DNA of 15,560 bases from Candidatus Bipolaricaulota bacterium (lineage in GTDB: Bacteria > Bipolaricaulota > Bipolaricaulia > M55B111), in assembly GCA_018334615.1 (NCBI GenBank), contig JAGXLP010000015.1, forward strand, positions 1 through 15,560. The letters run 5' to 3'. The translations under genes were made by a program, and so were the position numbers. This document shows, one piece after another, positions 7,785 through 14,940 of this stretch (the stretch's first letter is position 1; the number at the start of each line of letters is the position of its first letter). The notes under the pieces were generated by a model that was not told the origin of the DNA, ran no database searches, and was given only the letters and a program-made list of their open reading frames with translations.

Positions 7785-8243
7785 TTACTCGCCTCCCAGA
7801 TCTTCTACTTCGAAGTCCTTTCTGAACGGGTAGGCTTCATCGTCAAGAGATTCAGCCTTCAGTAATCTCTTCTTTGCCGGGTGATCCTCGAAGTCAATTC
7901 CAAACATCTCTCTAATCTCCCGTTCTATCCATTCTGCTCCGGGTATTTTCCTTGCGATGGTTTTTGTCGAAGGGTTATCGTCTTTTTCCACGGGGAGCTT
8001 GATCGTCACCATTATTTCGTGTTCGTCAAGTGCAAAATGGTAAAGAAGTCGAAATGTTTCCTCCTCGTCGAGACAGGAAATAGTTGCCAGCCGTCCCCGG
8101 TTTTCCTCGAAAATAACTTCTACGAGGTCTTCGAAAATCTCCGGTTGTGGAGTGATATAAAGCCTTGTCTCCTTTTCTTCTGTCTCTCCGAGCTTCCACC
8201 CAAATCTCCCGGTGAGCTCTTCTCTGAAAGTAGAAGGATTCAT
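7785..8243 (-). CDS. mbhK: NuoC-like hydrogenase subunit (MbhK/EchD-like)
   Basis: A 152-residue soluble subunit of the NuoC/30-kDa family. The family signature sits near residues 105-135: EWIEREIREMFGIDFEDHP followed by KKRLL, ending in YPFRKDFE. It is a structural partner of the large subunit in the peripheral arm and carries no cofactor. It overlaps the NuoB-like gene by 4 bases (ATGA) and is followed after one base by the large subunit. The protein is rich in Glu and Asp, as are several soluble subunits of this operon. Confidence 0.93.
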   Translation of the reverse strand: MNPSTFREELTGRFGWKLGETEEKETRLYITPQPEIFEDLVEVIFEENRGRLATISCLDEEETFRLLYHFALDEHEIMVTIKLPVEKDDNPSTKTIARKIPGAEWIEREIREMFGIDFEDHPAKKRLLKAESLDDEAYPFRKDFEVEDLGGE

Positions 8244-8686
8244 TGTTGCACTTCCTTTAATTTCTGGAGTCCGTTAACCAGGCCCTCGATTATCGCTTCC
8301 GGGCGTGGAGGGCACCCGGGGATATTCACAACCAAGATCTCTTCGTCTACGTCTTTCGTCACCTTTCTTACCGGGCCTACGCAGTTATACGCATCGTGAA
8401 ATATTCCTTCGGAAGAGGCACAGGTTCCCACGGCGGCCACGATGAAAGGTTTAGCTGCTGCGTCCAGCACTCTCTTGAATCGCGGCTTTGATTTCCGGGT
8501 CATTGATCCGGTGGCCATTAGAACGTCGGCGTGCCTGGGCGAACCTACCAGCTTGCCGCCAAAACGTTCTACGTCGAATTTAGGAGTCAAACAATCCACG
8601 ACCTCAATATCACAGTTGTTACAGGAGCCTGTGCTAACGTGATAAAGCCAAGGAGATTTGCTTATTCCCCAACTTGTCCAGGTCAT
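8240..8686 (-). CDS. mbhJ: [NiFe]-hydrogenase small subunit, NuoB-like (MbhJ)
   Basis: A 148-residue NuoB-fold protein. All four ligands of the proximal [4Fe-4S] cluster are present: Cys22 and Cys25 in TGSCNNCDIE, Cys89 in VGTCASS, and Cys125 in PGCPPRPE. The TGSCNNCD form is typical of group 4 hydrogenases, whereas complex I NuoB has adjacent cysteines. It passes electrons between the ferredoxin-like subunits and the NiFe site. The ATG lies 6-8 bases behind GGGAGGA and 15 bases after the NuoH-like stop. Confidence 0.95.
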   Translation of the reverse strand: MTWTSWGISKSPWLYHVSTGSCNNCDIEVVDCLTPKFDVERFGGKLVGSPRHADVLMATGSMTRKSKPRFKRVLDAAAKPFIVAAVGTCASSEGIFHDAYNCVGPVRKVTKDVDEEILVVNIPGCPPRPEAIIEGLVNGLQKLKEVQQ

Positions 8687-8701
8687 TAACGATTCCTCCC
8701 T

Positions 8702-9634
8702 CTATAGCCAGGCGATTCCGATAAGATTTCCCACCACTGCCAGTACCAGTGCAATTAACCCCAGCGGGGCGGCGCCGTACCAGAAGAACTTTAACGCTTG
8801 ATCCGACCGTAACCGCGGATTTGTGTTTTTTATCAAAATTAGTACCACCAGGACCAGGACGTACTTAATTGCTCCCCACAGCGCTCCCCAGCCCGTGCTA
8901 AATCCGCCGAGAAATACTGTAATTAAGAAAAGGGGTAAAACCAGAAGGGCCATCAGGTGTGAAATCTTAAACAAACCCAGGAGCGGTCCCGAGTATTCAA
9001 TCAAGGGCCCACCCATTATTTCTGTCTCAGCCTCCGAAATATCAAACGGGATAAACCCCAGCTCTGCCTGAATGCATAACAATGCAGCAATAAATGCAAA
9101 CGCTCCGGAGAAACTGGCAGCTACCCACTGGGACGAAAATATGGCCAGTCTTAACCCGCCCCCGGTTTTGACAATTGCCGTGGTTACGGCCAGTATCAGA
9201 GGTAATTCGTAAGCAGCAATCAATCTTAATTCTCGATTAGCCCCGAGGCTTGAAAGAGGGTTGCCTGAGGACATTCCTCCTAGTACCACGGCAAGAGCGG
9301 GTAGGACGAGTAAATACAGTACGACGATAACGTCACCGATAAACGCCGTTGCAAGATAGTTTGCCTTGACAAGAATTATTGAAGCCAAAAGAAGTCCAAT
9401 GGGACCCAGGAGAGGGACGATGAGAAATCCCCATTCCGAACTACCCTTTGGAATGATGTTCTCCTTTCCAAATAATTTGGCAATATCGTAAGCCGGTTGA
9501 AGGAGAGGGGGACCTACCCGCCACTGGACCAGTGCCGAGACTTTCCTCACCAACCAGGAAGCCAAAATGCCCACTCCGAGAGTAAAGAACAGGCCGGGAA
9601 ACACGAAGAAATCAAATACCAGCCTTCCAACCAT
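8702..9634 (-). CDS. mbhM: NuoH-like membrane anchor of the hydrogenase (MbhM/EchB/HycD-like)
   Basis: A 310-residue protein with about eight helices, of the NuoH/respiratory-chain subunit 1 family. The most conserved loop is present near residues 200-215 as ISEAETEIMGGPLIEYSG, with the acidic residues that line the coupling region near the catalytic site. It joins the hydrogenase core to the ion-pumping arm. The start ATG shares one base with the stop of the polyferredoxin gene (TAATG), with GGGGGT about 9 bases before it. Length is normal for group 4 hydrogenases. Confidence 0.94.
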   Translation of the reverse strand: MVGRLVFDFFVFPGLFFTLGVGILASWLVRKVSALVQWRVGPPLLQPAYDIAKLFGKENIIPKGSSEWGFLIVPLLGPIGLLLASIILVKANYLATAFIGDVIVVLYLLVLPALAVVLGGMSSGNPLSSLGANRELRLIAAYELPLILAVTTAIVKTGGGLRLAIFSSQWVAASFSGAFAFIAALLCIQAELGFIPFDISEAETEIMGGPLIEYSGPLLGLFKISHLMALLVLPLFLITVFLGGFSTGWGALWGAIKYVLVLVVLILIKNTNPRLRSDQALKFFWYGAAPLGLIALVLAVVGNLIGIAWL

Positions 9635-10167
9635 TACTGCTTACCCCCTTTATTACCCAGTAATTCCGGTTGCCAGGCTTCAACGTGAATGAATAACCCG
9701 TCCCTTTGCTTGTACCAGTTTTCCCCTTCTGGCTCGTGTCCGGCCGGTACAGATTTTAAGCCTCCGTAAGGACAACTGGAAACGCAGGATGGTTCTCCTT
9801 CTTTTTCACTACATAGGTCACATGTGGAATCCAGAAATGGTATCAATTCAGTGAATATCGTCCCAAAGGGGCAGGCCATCACACAGGAGTCGCACCCAAT
9901 ACAAAGCAGGTTTGCCCTCTCGACGACCCCCTCATCGTTCTTTGCCAGCGCGTCAACCGGACAAGCTTTCAAACAGGCCTGGTCCTCGCACTGCCTGCAG
10001 TAGTGGGCGAAAGTTGCTTGTTCCCGTAGCTTGGATATGCCATTGTTGCCGGGGTGATTCAGGTTATCACAAATAGCTTCACACTGATCGCATTCGGCTC
10101 CGTCACAGACGGACAGATCTAATAGCAGGGTTCTCCCTTTGGGTTCGGTTTTAGAAGGAGCTTTCAT
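9634..10167 (-). CDS. four-cluster polyferredoxin (HycB/CooF-like electron-transfer subunit)
   Basis: A 177-residue soluble protein with 16 cysteines in four groups, enough for four [4Fe-4S] clusters: residues 21/26/29/33, 57/60/65/69, 89/92/95/99 and 116/119/128/132. The arrangement, including the long CxxC-x8-CxxxCP group, is that of the HycB/CooF/DmsB-type electron-transfer subunits. Placed between the flavoprotein and the hydrogenase core, it probably wires electrons from the NAD(P)H-linked module to the hydrogenase, or delivers them to an outside acceptor. It starts 6 bases after the flavoprotein stop, with GGGAG as ribosome site. The partner assignment is inference from gene order. Confidence 0.93.
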   Translation of the reverse strand: MKAPSKTEPKGRTLLLDLSVCDGAECDQCEAICDNLNHPGNNGISKLREQATFAHYCRQCEDQACLKACPVDALAKNDEGVVERANLLCIGCDSCVMACPFGTIFTELIPFLDSTCDLCSEKEGEPSCVSSCPYGGLKSVPAGHEPEGENWYKQRDGLFIHVEAWQPELLGNKGGKQ

Positions 10168-10173
10168 CGTCTA

Positions 10174-11031
10174 TCACTCCCATAAATCCGGGATATCTTT
10201 TACCTGATCGTGGGTAAATACCGGTCCATCCTTACATACGTAATATTTACCCAGCTGGCAATGACCGCACATTCCAAATCCGCAACTCATGTTTTTCTCC
10301 ATCGAAAGATAAATATCACTGGATTCGAAGTGATCGAGCAGAGACTGGGTTGTAAATTTCATCATGATCGGAGGCCCACAGACTACGGCCACTCCCTTTT
10401 CGGTATCCATATCAAGATCTTCGAGTAGGTTCGTGACAACTCCCACGTTCCCTTCCCAGTCCTCGTCTCCTTCATCAACCGTTAACTCCAGATCTATTTC
10501 TGAAGCACCACTACCCCAGTCGTCCAATTGATCCTTATAGATAAGATGGTCTGGTGCTCGAGCCCCGTATTTTAGACATATCTTTCCGAAGTCGTCAGGC
10601 TGAGCGGTAAGCATGTACAAAAGAGATCTCAGAGGCGCCAGCCCGACCCCACCGCCAACGACGAGGACATCTCTCCCTTCCATTTCCTCTAACGGATAGC
10701 CTTTGCCGTAAGGGCCCCTTATTCCCACAATATCTCCTTCGGACATGTTGTGGAGTTTGCCGGTCACTTCGCCGGCCTCCATGATTGTTACCTCCAGGGT
10801 GTCGGTTACATTTGGGGATGAAGAAGGGGTGAACGGAGCTTCTCCCAGGCCGGGTACGGAAAGCTGAATGAACTCGCCGGTGGCAAATTTCATCGGTTCT
10901 TCCGGTTCCAGCTCGAACGTCTTAATGGTGGGTGATTCATCCACAATCCCCGTTATTTCGGCTGGAATGGAACTATACGGGTTCTCCAGGGAGTCGAGGT
11001 TTTTACGGTCGAGCTCAGCTCTGGTTTGCAA
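10174..11031 (-). CDS. hydG: FAD/NAD(P)-binding [2Fe-2S] reductase, sulfhydrogenase gamma / AsrB-like
   Basis: A 285-residue ferredoxin-NADP+ reductase-type protein. FAD domain: APFTPSSSP near residues 85-93. NAD(P) domain: VVGGGVGLAPLRSL near 124-137 and CGPPIMM near 220. C-terminal [2Fe-2S] cluster: Cys250, 255, 258 and 266. This is the layout of the gamma subunit of Pyrococcus sulfhydrogenase and of AsrB, where it oxidises NAD(P)H and passes electrons to the beta-type subunit. The name hydG here is the sulfhydrogenase subunit, not the [FeFe] maturase. The start is TTG at 11031, five bases behind AAGGAGGT and inside the end of the preceding gene (17-base overlap). Coenzyme preference cannot be read with confidence. 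Confidence 0.93.
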   Translation of the reverse strand: MQTRAELDRKNLDSLENPYSSIPAEITGIVDESPTIKTFELEPEEPMKFATGEFIQLSVPGLGEAPFTPSSSPNVTDTLEVTIMEAGEVTGKLHNMSEGDIVGIRGPYGKGYPLEEMEGRDVLVVGGGVGLAPLRSLLYMLTAQPDDFGKICLKYGARAPDHLIYKDQLDDWGSGASEIDLELTVDEGDEDWEGNVGVVTNLLEDLDMDTEKGVAVVCGPPIMMKFTTQSLLDHFESSDIYLSMEKNMSCGFGMCGHCQLGKYYVCKDGPVFTHDQVKDIPDLWE

Positions 11032-12049
11032 CGGAGACCTCCTTCAGTACGTCTCTCATATCGATTTCTCCCATACAACTCTCAATACATCTTCCACAAC
11101 CGGTGCATCCGTAGAAATCGTGATTTTCGTAAAACCGCCCAAATTTATCGTAAAACCTGTTGCGGACCCTACTTTCAAGTGATTCCATCGGATTCGCTCC
11201 TCCCGCGACGCGACTGTAACCTTCGAAACTACAGCTATCCCATACTTTGCCTCGGTTGACGGTTGAGTCTTCAGTCTGCTCGTATAGCTGGAAACAATGG
11301 CAGGTGGGGCAGATCATGGTGCAGGCACCGCATTCGACACAATCTTCGGCAACGCCTCTCCATACAGGATGTTTGGGGGAAATGTTCCCCACGTCCTCCG
11401 GTATTTCGAAGAAATCATTGTTTTCGTCCAGCTGTTCTTCCATTGAGCGTCTTGAGGAACTCAGTTTTTCCAAAAGATTCTCGGGGGCGGGGTCAAAAAG
11501 CTCCTGATTGGCTTCGTAGACCTCCTTTCCGAGACTGGATTCGCCAGCTATTTCGACCAGAAGGTCTTCCTCTCCGGGTAGCTTGATCAAGTTTAAATCG
11601 AAACCGTCTTTCGGAAACGGTTGACCTTCGACCTTGTTGCAGAAACAGGTATCCAGGGTTTCGTAACAATCACTGGAAATTAACAACGTATCCTGCCTTC
11701 TGGTGGCATAAAATGGATCGATGATTTCGTCATCGAGAAAGATCTGATCTAAAACTTCGAGTGAGGCCAGGTCACACTGCTTTAACCCGAAAATTGCCCG
11801 CTTATCCCTCTCCGGCTTGAAATCCCCGGAGGGGAAACGCGATACACTTTCCTTTGGGGGAAAGAAAAACGTCTTGACCGGAGTGTTGAGTCTGTATTTA
11901 GGGAAGTGAACTGCAGAACTGCCAAGATTATCCCATCGCTTGTAGGAAGTCTCTTCCTGATCGTTTGTGGGAACGAAGAGTTCTCGATCAGAGGAAATGC
12001 TATCCAGGAGAGATATAAAGTTCCGATCGGTCATCTTGTATATACCCAT
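11015..12049 (-). CDS. hydB: sulfhydrogenase beta / AsrA-like iron-sulfur protein
   Basis: First gene of the operon, 344 residues. The C-terminal third has two [4Fe-4S] motifs: Cys237/240/243/247 followed by CHCF, and Cys315/318/321/325 ending in SCMGEIDM. Between them is WDSCSFEGYSRVAGG, a hallmark of the HydB/AsrA family. The N-terminal domain contains the family-typical GLKQCDLASLEVLD and further Cys-bearing segments (ISSDCYETLDTCFC). In sulfhydrogenases this subunit links the FAD/NAD(P) gamma subunit to the [NiFe] part; the order here (beta then gamma) is the same. The ATG at 12049 is 3 bases behind GGAGGT; an in-frame ATG 15 bases on has no site. The protein is notably acidic. Confidence 0.93.
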   Translation of the reverse strand: MGIYKMTDRNFISLLDSISSDRELFVPTNDQEETSYKRWDNLGSSAVHFPKYRLNTPVKTFFFPPKESVSRFPSGDFKPERDKRAIFGLKQCDLASLEVLDQIFLDDEIIDPFYATRRQDTLLISSDCYETLDTCFCNKVEGQPFPKDGFDLNLIKLPGEEDLLVEIAGESSLGKEVYEANQELFDPAPENLLEKLSSSRRSMEEQLDENNDFFEIPEDVGNISPKHPVWRGVAEDCVECGACTMICPTCHCFQLYEQTEDSTVNRGKVWDSCSFEGYSRVAGGANPMESLESRVRNRFYDKFGRFYENHDFYGCTGCGRCIESCMGEIDMRDVLKEVSVANQS

Positions 12050-12280
12050 AATACCTCCGCGCTAATTGATGCACTGAACCTTAATAAAACAGCCAACCGG
12101 ACTTAAATTTACAGCTAACTTCCCAGGTCTTCTGATTTATGATCTTTGTCTTGCTAAAGCAACAAGAAACTGTAAATCAAGTAATCCTGAATTATTGGCT
12201 AATATTCTGGATAACTGGTTCAGCGGGAGGTATATGGCGTGCAAAAGCGTGAAGTGGTCTAAGTGAATATGATCTCTTTC
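12050..12280 (-). promoter_or_regulatory. long 5' leader of the hydrogenase operon
   Basis: If transcription starts about 7 bases after the -10 box, the operon has an untranslated leader of about 230 nt. It contains no credible coding region. I do not recognise it as a known riboswitch class. It holds a hairpin (12134-12178, listed separately) and ends in a GGAGGT ribosome site. The length suggests post-transcriptional control, but that is inference. Confidence 0.4.
12134..12178 (-). promoter_or_regulatory. two-tier hairpin in the operon leader
   Basis: On the transcribed strand GATTTA pairs with TAAATC (six pairs, outer stem), and inside it TCTTG pairs with CAAGA, or TTGC with GCAA around a TTTA loop. 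The two stems are coaxial with short internal loops. It sits roughly midway between the predicted transcription start and the first start codon and is not followed by a U tract, so it is not an intrinsic terminator. Confidence 0.4.
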
Positions 12281-12286
12281 ACACCC

Positions 12287-12314
12287 ATTATACATAAATC
12301 CAGTAAGTTGTCAA
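12287..12314 (-). promoter_or_regulatory. consensus sigma-70 promoter of the hydrogenase operon
   Basis: On the minus strand a perfect -35 box TTGACA (12314-12309) is followed after 16 bases by a perfect -10 box TATAAT (12292-12287). It points at the hydB-like gene about 240 bases downstream; transcription should start near 12280. Just upstream of the -35 box is an inverted repeat, GCTCC/GGAGC (12338-12342 and 12315-12319), which could be an operator or the weak end of the preceding gene. Perfect boxes are rare and suggest high basal strength or a repressor. Confidence 0.8.
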
Positions 12315-12372
12315 GCTCCAAGCAAAAGTTTTTTGACGGAGCAGCAAAAGAGGCTGTGAGTGTGGGTTTTGT

Positions 12373-12828
12373 TTACCCTCTAACCCTGGAAACGGAAAAC
12401 TCCGTGGACCTGTCCGACCGATAGAAGTCTACCGTATCAATACCACTTGCTCGATGCTCTCGTTCCTCCCAGTCAAGGGACGAGCTAAATATTCCTCCAC
12501 GCCTCCCTCTTGCCACCTGGTATGCGTCGTAGGCGCTGTACCCTGCCCAGGCCAGGTGCAAGGTGGTTCCAAGCCTGTAGGGCATTGCGGACCTCATTGT
12601 GACGGTCAAGAAATACGAGGCTGTATCTATACCCAGAATCACCACGAAATGAGTAAGGGCTTTATTTGGTTCCTCATTTAGGAGTTGACCGGCCCCGGGG
12701 ATTATGAACGACGCTATAGCGGGAACAGCAGGCGACAGGTCATCCTGGGCGACTGCGGTAGAACCGATTAGATTGAACAGTAAACAGGAAACGACTAAAA
12801 AGCCGAGAATCTTGATCGAAAGCTTCAC
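12373..12828 (-). CDS. small secreted/membrane protein, DUF5683/TM2-type
   Basis: A 151-residue protein. Start chosen at GTG 12828 because GAGGTGGTGA lies directly before it and the N-terminus becomes a clean signal peptide: a Lys, then ILGFLVVSCLLFNLIGS, and a likely cleavage site after AVA. The mature part begins with a proline/alanine stretch, then IASFIIPGAGQLLNEEPNKA, a hydrophobic segment, and AWAGYSAYDAYQVARGRR. The PGAGQ...KA and late YDAY pattern resembles small membrane proteins of the DUF5683/TM2 type seen in many bacteria. The C-terminal 35 residues are polar. The frame continues upstream to 12906 without a ribosome site. Function unknown. It has its own promoter and lies upstream of the operon in the same direction, separated by the operon's own promoter. 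Confidence 0.75.
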   Translation of the reverse strand: MKLSIKILGFLVVSCLLFNLIGSTAVAQDDLSPAVPAIASFIIPGAGQLLNEEPNKALTHFVVILGIDTASYFLTVTMRSAMPYRLGTTLHLAWAGYSAYDAYQVARGRRGGIFSSSLDWEEREHRASGIDTVDFYRSDRSTEFSVSRVRG

Positions 12829-12917
12829 GTTCACCACCTCACTGGAGAAGGTTGTTTTCTCGGACAAGCACGTTCCAATAGTCAAATAATCCTGCCTGTC
12901 CGACACTACACTTGTTT

Positions 12918-12945
12918 ATTATACATTTTCTCTCGTTTTTTCCAA
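12918..12945 (-). promoter_or_regulatory. sigma-70 promoter of the small secreted protein gene
   Basis: Minus strand: TTGGAA (12945-12940), 16-base spacer, perfect TATAAT (12923-12918). Transcription would begin near 12911, giving a leader of about 80 bases before the GTG at 12828. CTCG/CGAG repeats flank the -35 box and could be an operator. Confidence 0.65.
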
Positions 12946-13004
12946 GCGAGGGAAACCAGCCTCTTCAACTAAGATTCGCTTTTGCCCTCTCCACGTTATA
13001 TAGG

Positions 13005-13033
13005 TTGAAAGCAAAGGATTTTGGTCGTAAATT
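13005..13033 (+). promoter_or_regulatory. sigma-70-like promoter of the signal-peptide stub
   Basis: Plus strand: TTGAAA (13005-13010), 17-base spacer, TAAATT (13028-13033), only about 20 bases before the ATG at 13056 and next to its GAGAGAGGTGG ribosome site. The fit is moderate. It is divergent from the promoter at 12918-12945. Confidence 0.4.
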
Positions 13034-13055
13034 TATAGTGAGAGAGGTGGTAAAG

Positions 13056-13223
13056 ATGAAAAAGGGAATGATACTTTCTCTCTCCGTTTTGTTCCTCGTA
13101 GTCTGCTCCGCCTTAGTAATTCAATTCCTTGACGTAAGCTGCCAACTTTGGTCGAAGGTGGCTCTGAGCGGAAGCAAGAAGATAGGAGCCCGATTGCTCC
13201 TTGATCTCCTTCAAAGGAGCTAA
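13056..13223 (+). pseudogene. truncated gene: signal peptide followed by unrelated residues
   Basis: An ATG with a strong ribosome site (GAGAGAGGTGGTAAAG) opens a 55-codon frame. Residues 1-28 are an excellent export signal or membrane anchor: MKKG, then the hydrophobic run MILSLSVLFLVVCSALVI. After about residue 28 the sequence changes to a basic, low-information tail (from CQLWSKV onward) and stops. The start signals look genuine while the rest does not resemble a secreted domain, so I read it as the 5' remnant of a secreted-protein gene cut by an insertion or frameshift near 13140. A genuine 55-residue membrane peptide is the alternative. Confidence 0.5.
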
Positions 13224-13617
13224 CAAATCGCGATTCAATTTCCGGCACAGCTCCAAAATTGGCCTAGAACCCCTGTGACAACTCCTGTAGGTAAATTGGC
13301 TTGAGTTAATACGAGATGCGGCACTCACGTCTCTCTTTATGTAGCCAACTCCTTAACCGCTCAGCCCTAGAGGAGATTCGGAATATGTACTAAAGTTGAC
13401 CCGCCGAGGACGTTTCAAAGAGTAACAGACTGACGAAAGCCGTGAACCCCAGCCTATAAGGGCAAAAGAATTGCAACTGACAGGGCTATAAGCCGAGCAA
13501 CCCGGACACGGGATTTAAGTTCGGGTCACTTGGTCGGGTGTTATTATTCAAGAGGGTGTGCCGTTTAAGCCCAATGTCAGACTTTTGGGACTCCCGAATC
13601 CCCTATAACCTTAAAAC
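13224..13617. other. non-coding, degenerate region (possible TnpB remnant)
   Basis: The 450 bases between the stub and the MFS gene contain no intact gene with a ribosome site; all frames are short. On the plus strand 13392-13421 reads KVDPPRTFQR, which resembles the KVDPRGTSQRC stretch near the C-terminus of TnpB-type proteins, and the following 150 bases contain a broken DRxxSxA-like stretch. No zinc-ribbon cysteines or TnpA are visible. If real, this is the decayed 3' part of an IS200/IS605-type element. I see no known RNA gene here: no tRNA, tmRNA or RNase P RNA signature. The final 50 bases (13618-13673) are the MFS promoter region. Confidence 0.25.
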
Positions 13618-13646
13618 TTGATTATTTTCAATAATAATGTTATCAA
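13618..13646 (+). promoter_or_regulatory. candidate sigma-70 promoter of the MFS gene
   Basis: TTGATT (13618-13623), 17-base spacer, TATCAA (13641-13646), in an AT-rich stretch 28 bases before the ATG. TTATT/AATAA and TTGAT/ATCAA inverted repeats overlap it, which would suit an operator. The -10 match is only fair. Confidence 0.35.
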
Positions 13647-13673
13647 AATAAACAAATTGTTGGGTGAAAAACA

Positions 13674-14855
13674 ATGAAGTGGAAAGAGATACCGAAAGAC
13701 GCGAGAAGTTATATACTATACCATTCCATGACTTCCCCAACCCTGATCACTATATACCTTCTACCTCTTTACATGCTAACCACGGGTTACAGCATCCTGA
13801 GCATAGGAATACTGTACACGGGAGTCTCCCTGGCGAGCGCCGTTTTAACCTACCTGATCGGTAAAATCTTTAATAGGTTTCCGCTAAAAAACGGCCTTAT
13901 GGCAATAGAAGGACTCGAGGGAGTTTTAAGCCGGATCTTTTACTTCCTTTCAGTAGGCCCAATCGCTCCCATAATGATATTTGCCGGAAAACTTTCCGAG
14001 AAAGGGGCCTCAACATTCTACCCTCTCTTTCAAGCCTACGAAAAAGCCGTATATCCCGAGGATAAGAGGGAGGAAATATACGCCTGGCACATGCGGCTTC
14101 CGGAGATCTCGCAGTTAATCTTCTTCCCTCTACTGGGCTATGTTTTAGGTAGAATCTTTAATACGCCGGTAGACTGGAGGATGGCTTTCCTGATTCTTGG
14201 ATTGGCTTCCCTACCCATAATTCTCTGGATATGGAAGACTTTGCCCAGAATTGGAGAGAAAGAGCGCCTGGAAAGTGATTTCGAACCAACTTCCCTGGGA
14301 CGAGAATTTGCTTGGGTGGTTGGAATAGAACTCCTGTCCTATCTGGCAACCGCTCTGGTTCCCGCAATTGTCCTGGTAAACTACGTGTTCAGGACCATGG
14401 GTGGGGGAATTTTTGAAATCATGGTGGTTGAGGCTGGAATCTCCGTAGGCTCCATCGCGGCCAGCTATATATCCGAAAGGATAGAGAAGAAGCATGGATT
14501 TAAGGTAATGAGCTTTGGAACGGTGCTGACGCTGATCTGGGCCGGAATAATGTATATGGGGCCCAACTTCCCCATTGTTGTTGGTGCTTATATAGTGCAA
14601 GAATTCGGCCACACCTTAAAATTCCCCTTTTATAGGTCGTGGATCTTTAAGAACGTTCCCTCCGAAAGAAGTAGTGAAATCTTTGGTGGGATAAGCTCAG
14701 TCAAGAAGATTCTAGGAATCTTTACGCCCCTGATTGCTGGTTTTCTTGCCTCCAGAAATAGTGTATTGCCCTACGGAGTAAGTTTTGTACTTCTAGGCTT
14801 TCTATGTATCAGCTATTTTTACGTCGAAAGATTCAGTAAGTATTCCAGAAGCTAG
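13674..14855 (+). CDS. major facilitator superfamily-type transporter
   Basis: A 393-residue membrane protein with about 12 hydrophobic helices in two halves, separated by a charged central loop (residues ~190-210, GEKERLESDFEP). It begins without a signal peptide: MKWKEIPKDARSYILYHSM, a short cytoplasmic lead into helix 1. Between helices 2 and 3 the segment YLIGKIFNRFPLKNG corresponds to the conserved basic MFS loop but does not match the drug-efflux GxLaDrxGrkr motif closely. The substrate cannot be deduced. The ATG lies 7 bases behind GGTGA. The gene stands alone with its own promoter and is unrelated in strand and context to the hydrogenase operon. Confidence 0.8.
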   Translation: MKWKEIPKDARSYILYHSMTSPTLITIYLLPLYMLTTGYSILSIGILYTGVSLASAVLTYLIGKIFNRFPLKNGLMAIEGLEGVLSRIFYFLSVGPIAPIMIFAGKLSEKGASTFYPLFQAYEKAVYPEDKREEIYAWHMRLPEISQLIFFPLLGYVLGRIFNTPVDWRMAFLILGLASLPIILWIWKTLPRIGEKERLESDFEPTSLGREFAWVVGIELLSYLATALVPAIVLVNYVFRTMGGGIFEIMVVEAGISVGSIAASYISERIEKKHGFKVMSFGTVLTLIWAGIMYMGPNFPIVVGAYIVQEFGHTLKFPFYRSWIFKNVPSERSSEIFGGISSVKKILGIFTPLIAGFLASRNSVLPYGVSFVLLGFLCISYFYVERFSKYSRS

Positions 14856-14940
14856 ATAAGAACATGGCAAAGTACTCTAGTATAGAAAGCTCTAAAGCCT
14901 CCGAGAAAACCAGACTTAACTATGTTTTCCTGTAATTATT

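Noticed and set aside
127..12049. Archaeal origin of the operon, suggested by Mbh/sulfhydrogenase-type genes
   Set aside because: Perfect bacterial -35 and -10 boxes, GTG/TTG starts with strong ribosome sites and a bacterial-type signal peptide nearby argue for a bacterium, although ancient gene exchange with archaea is possible.
12280..12295. Small upstream reading frame starting with ATG at the -10 box of the operon
   Set aside because: Its ATG lies at or before the predicted transcription start, so it would not be on the mRNA.
12829..12906. Upstream extension of the small secreted protein to a GTG at 12906
   Set aside because: There is no ribosome site before 12906, the extension would bury the signal peptide inside the protein, and GTG 12828 has a strong site.
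13113..13328. Open frame of 71 codons on the minus strand in the decayed region
   Set aside because: No ribosome site, no recognisable domain, and it runs antisense through the well-supported signal-peptide start at 13056; it is probably a chance frame or part of a degraded element.
13250..13400. tRNA-like fragments on the minus strand (a D-arm-like GAGCGGTTAAGGA and a T-loop-like GGGGTTCTAGG)
   Set aside because: The two pieces are about 90 bases apart in the RNA, no acceptor stem or anticodon arm connects them, and the T-loop lacks the usual GTTCGAATC form.
14864..14935. 23-codon open frame beginning with ATG between the MFS and HhH genes
   Set aside because: No Shine-Dalgarno sequence precedes it and its composition is not distinctive.
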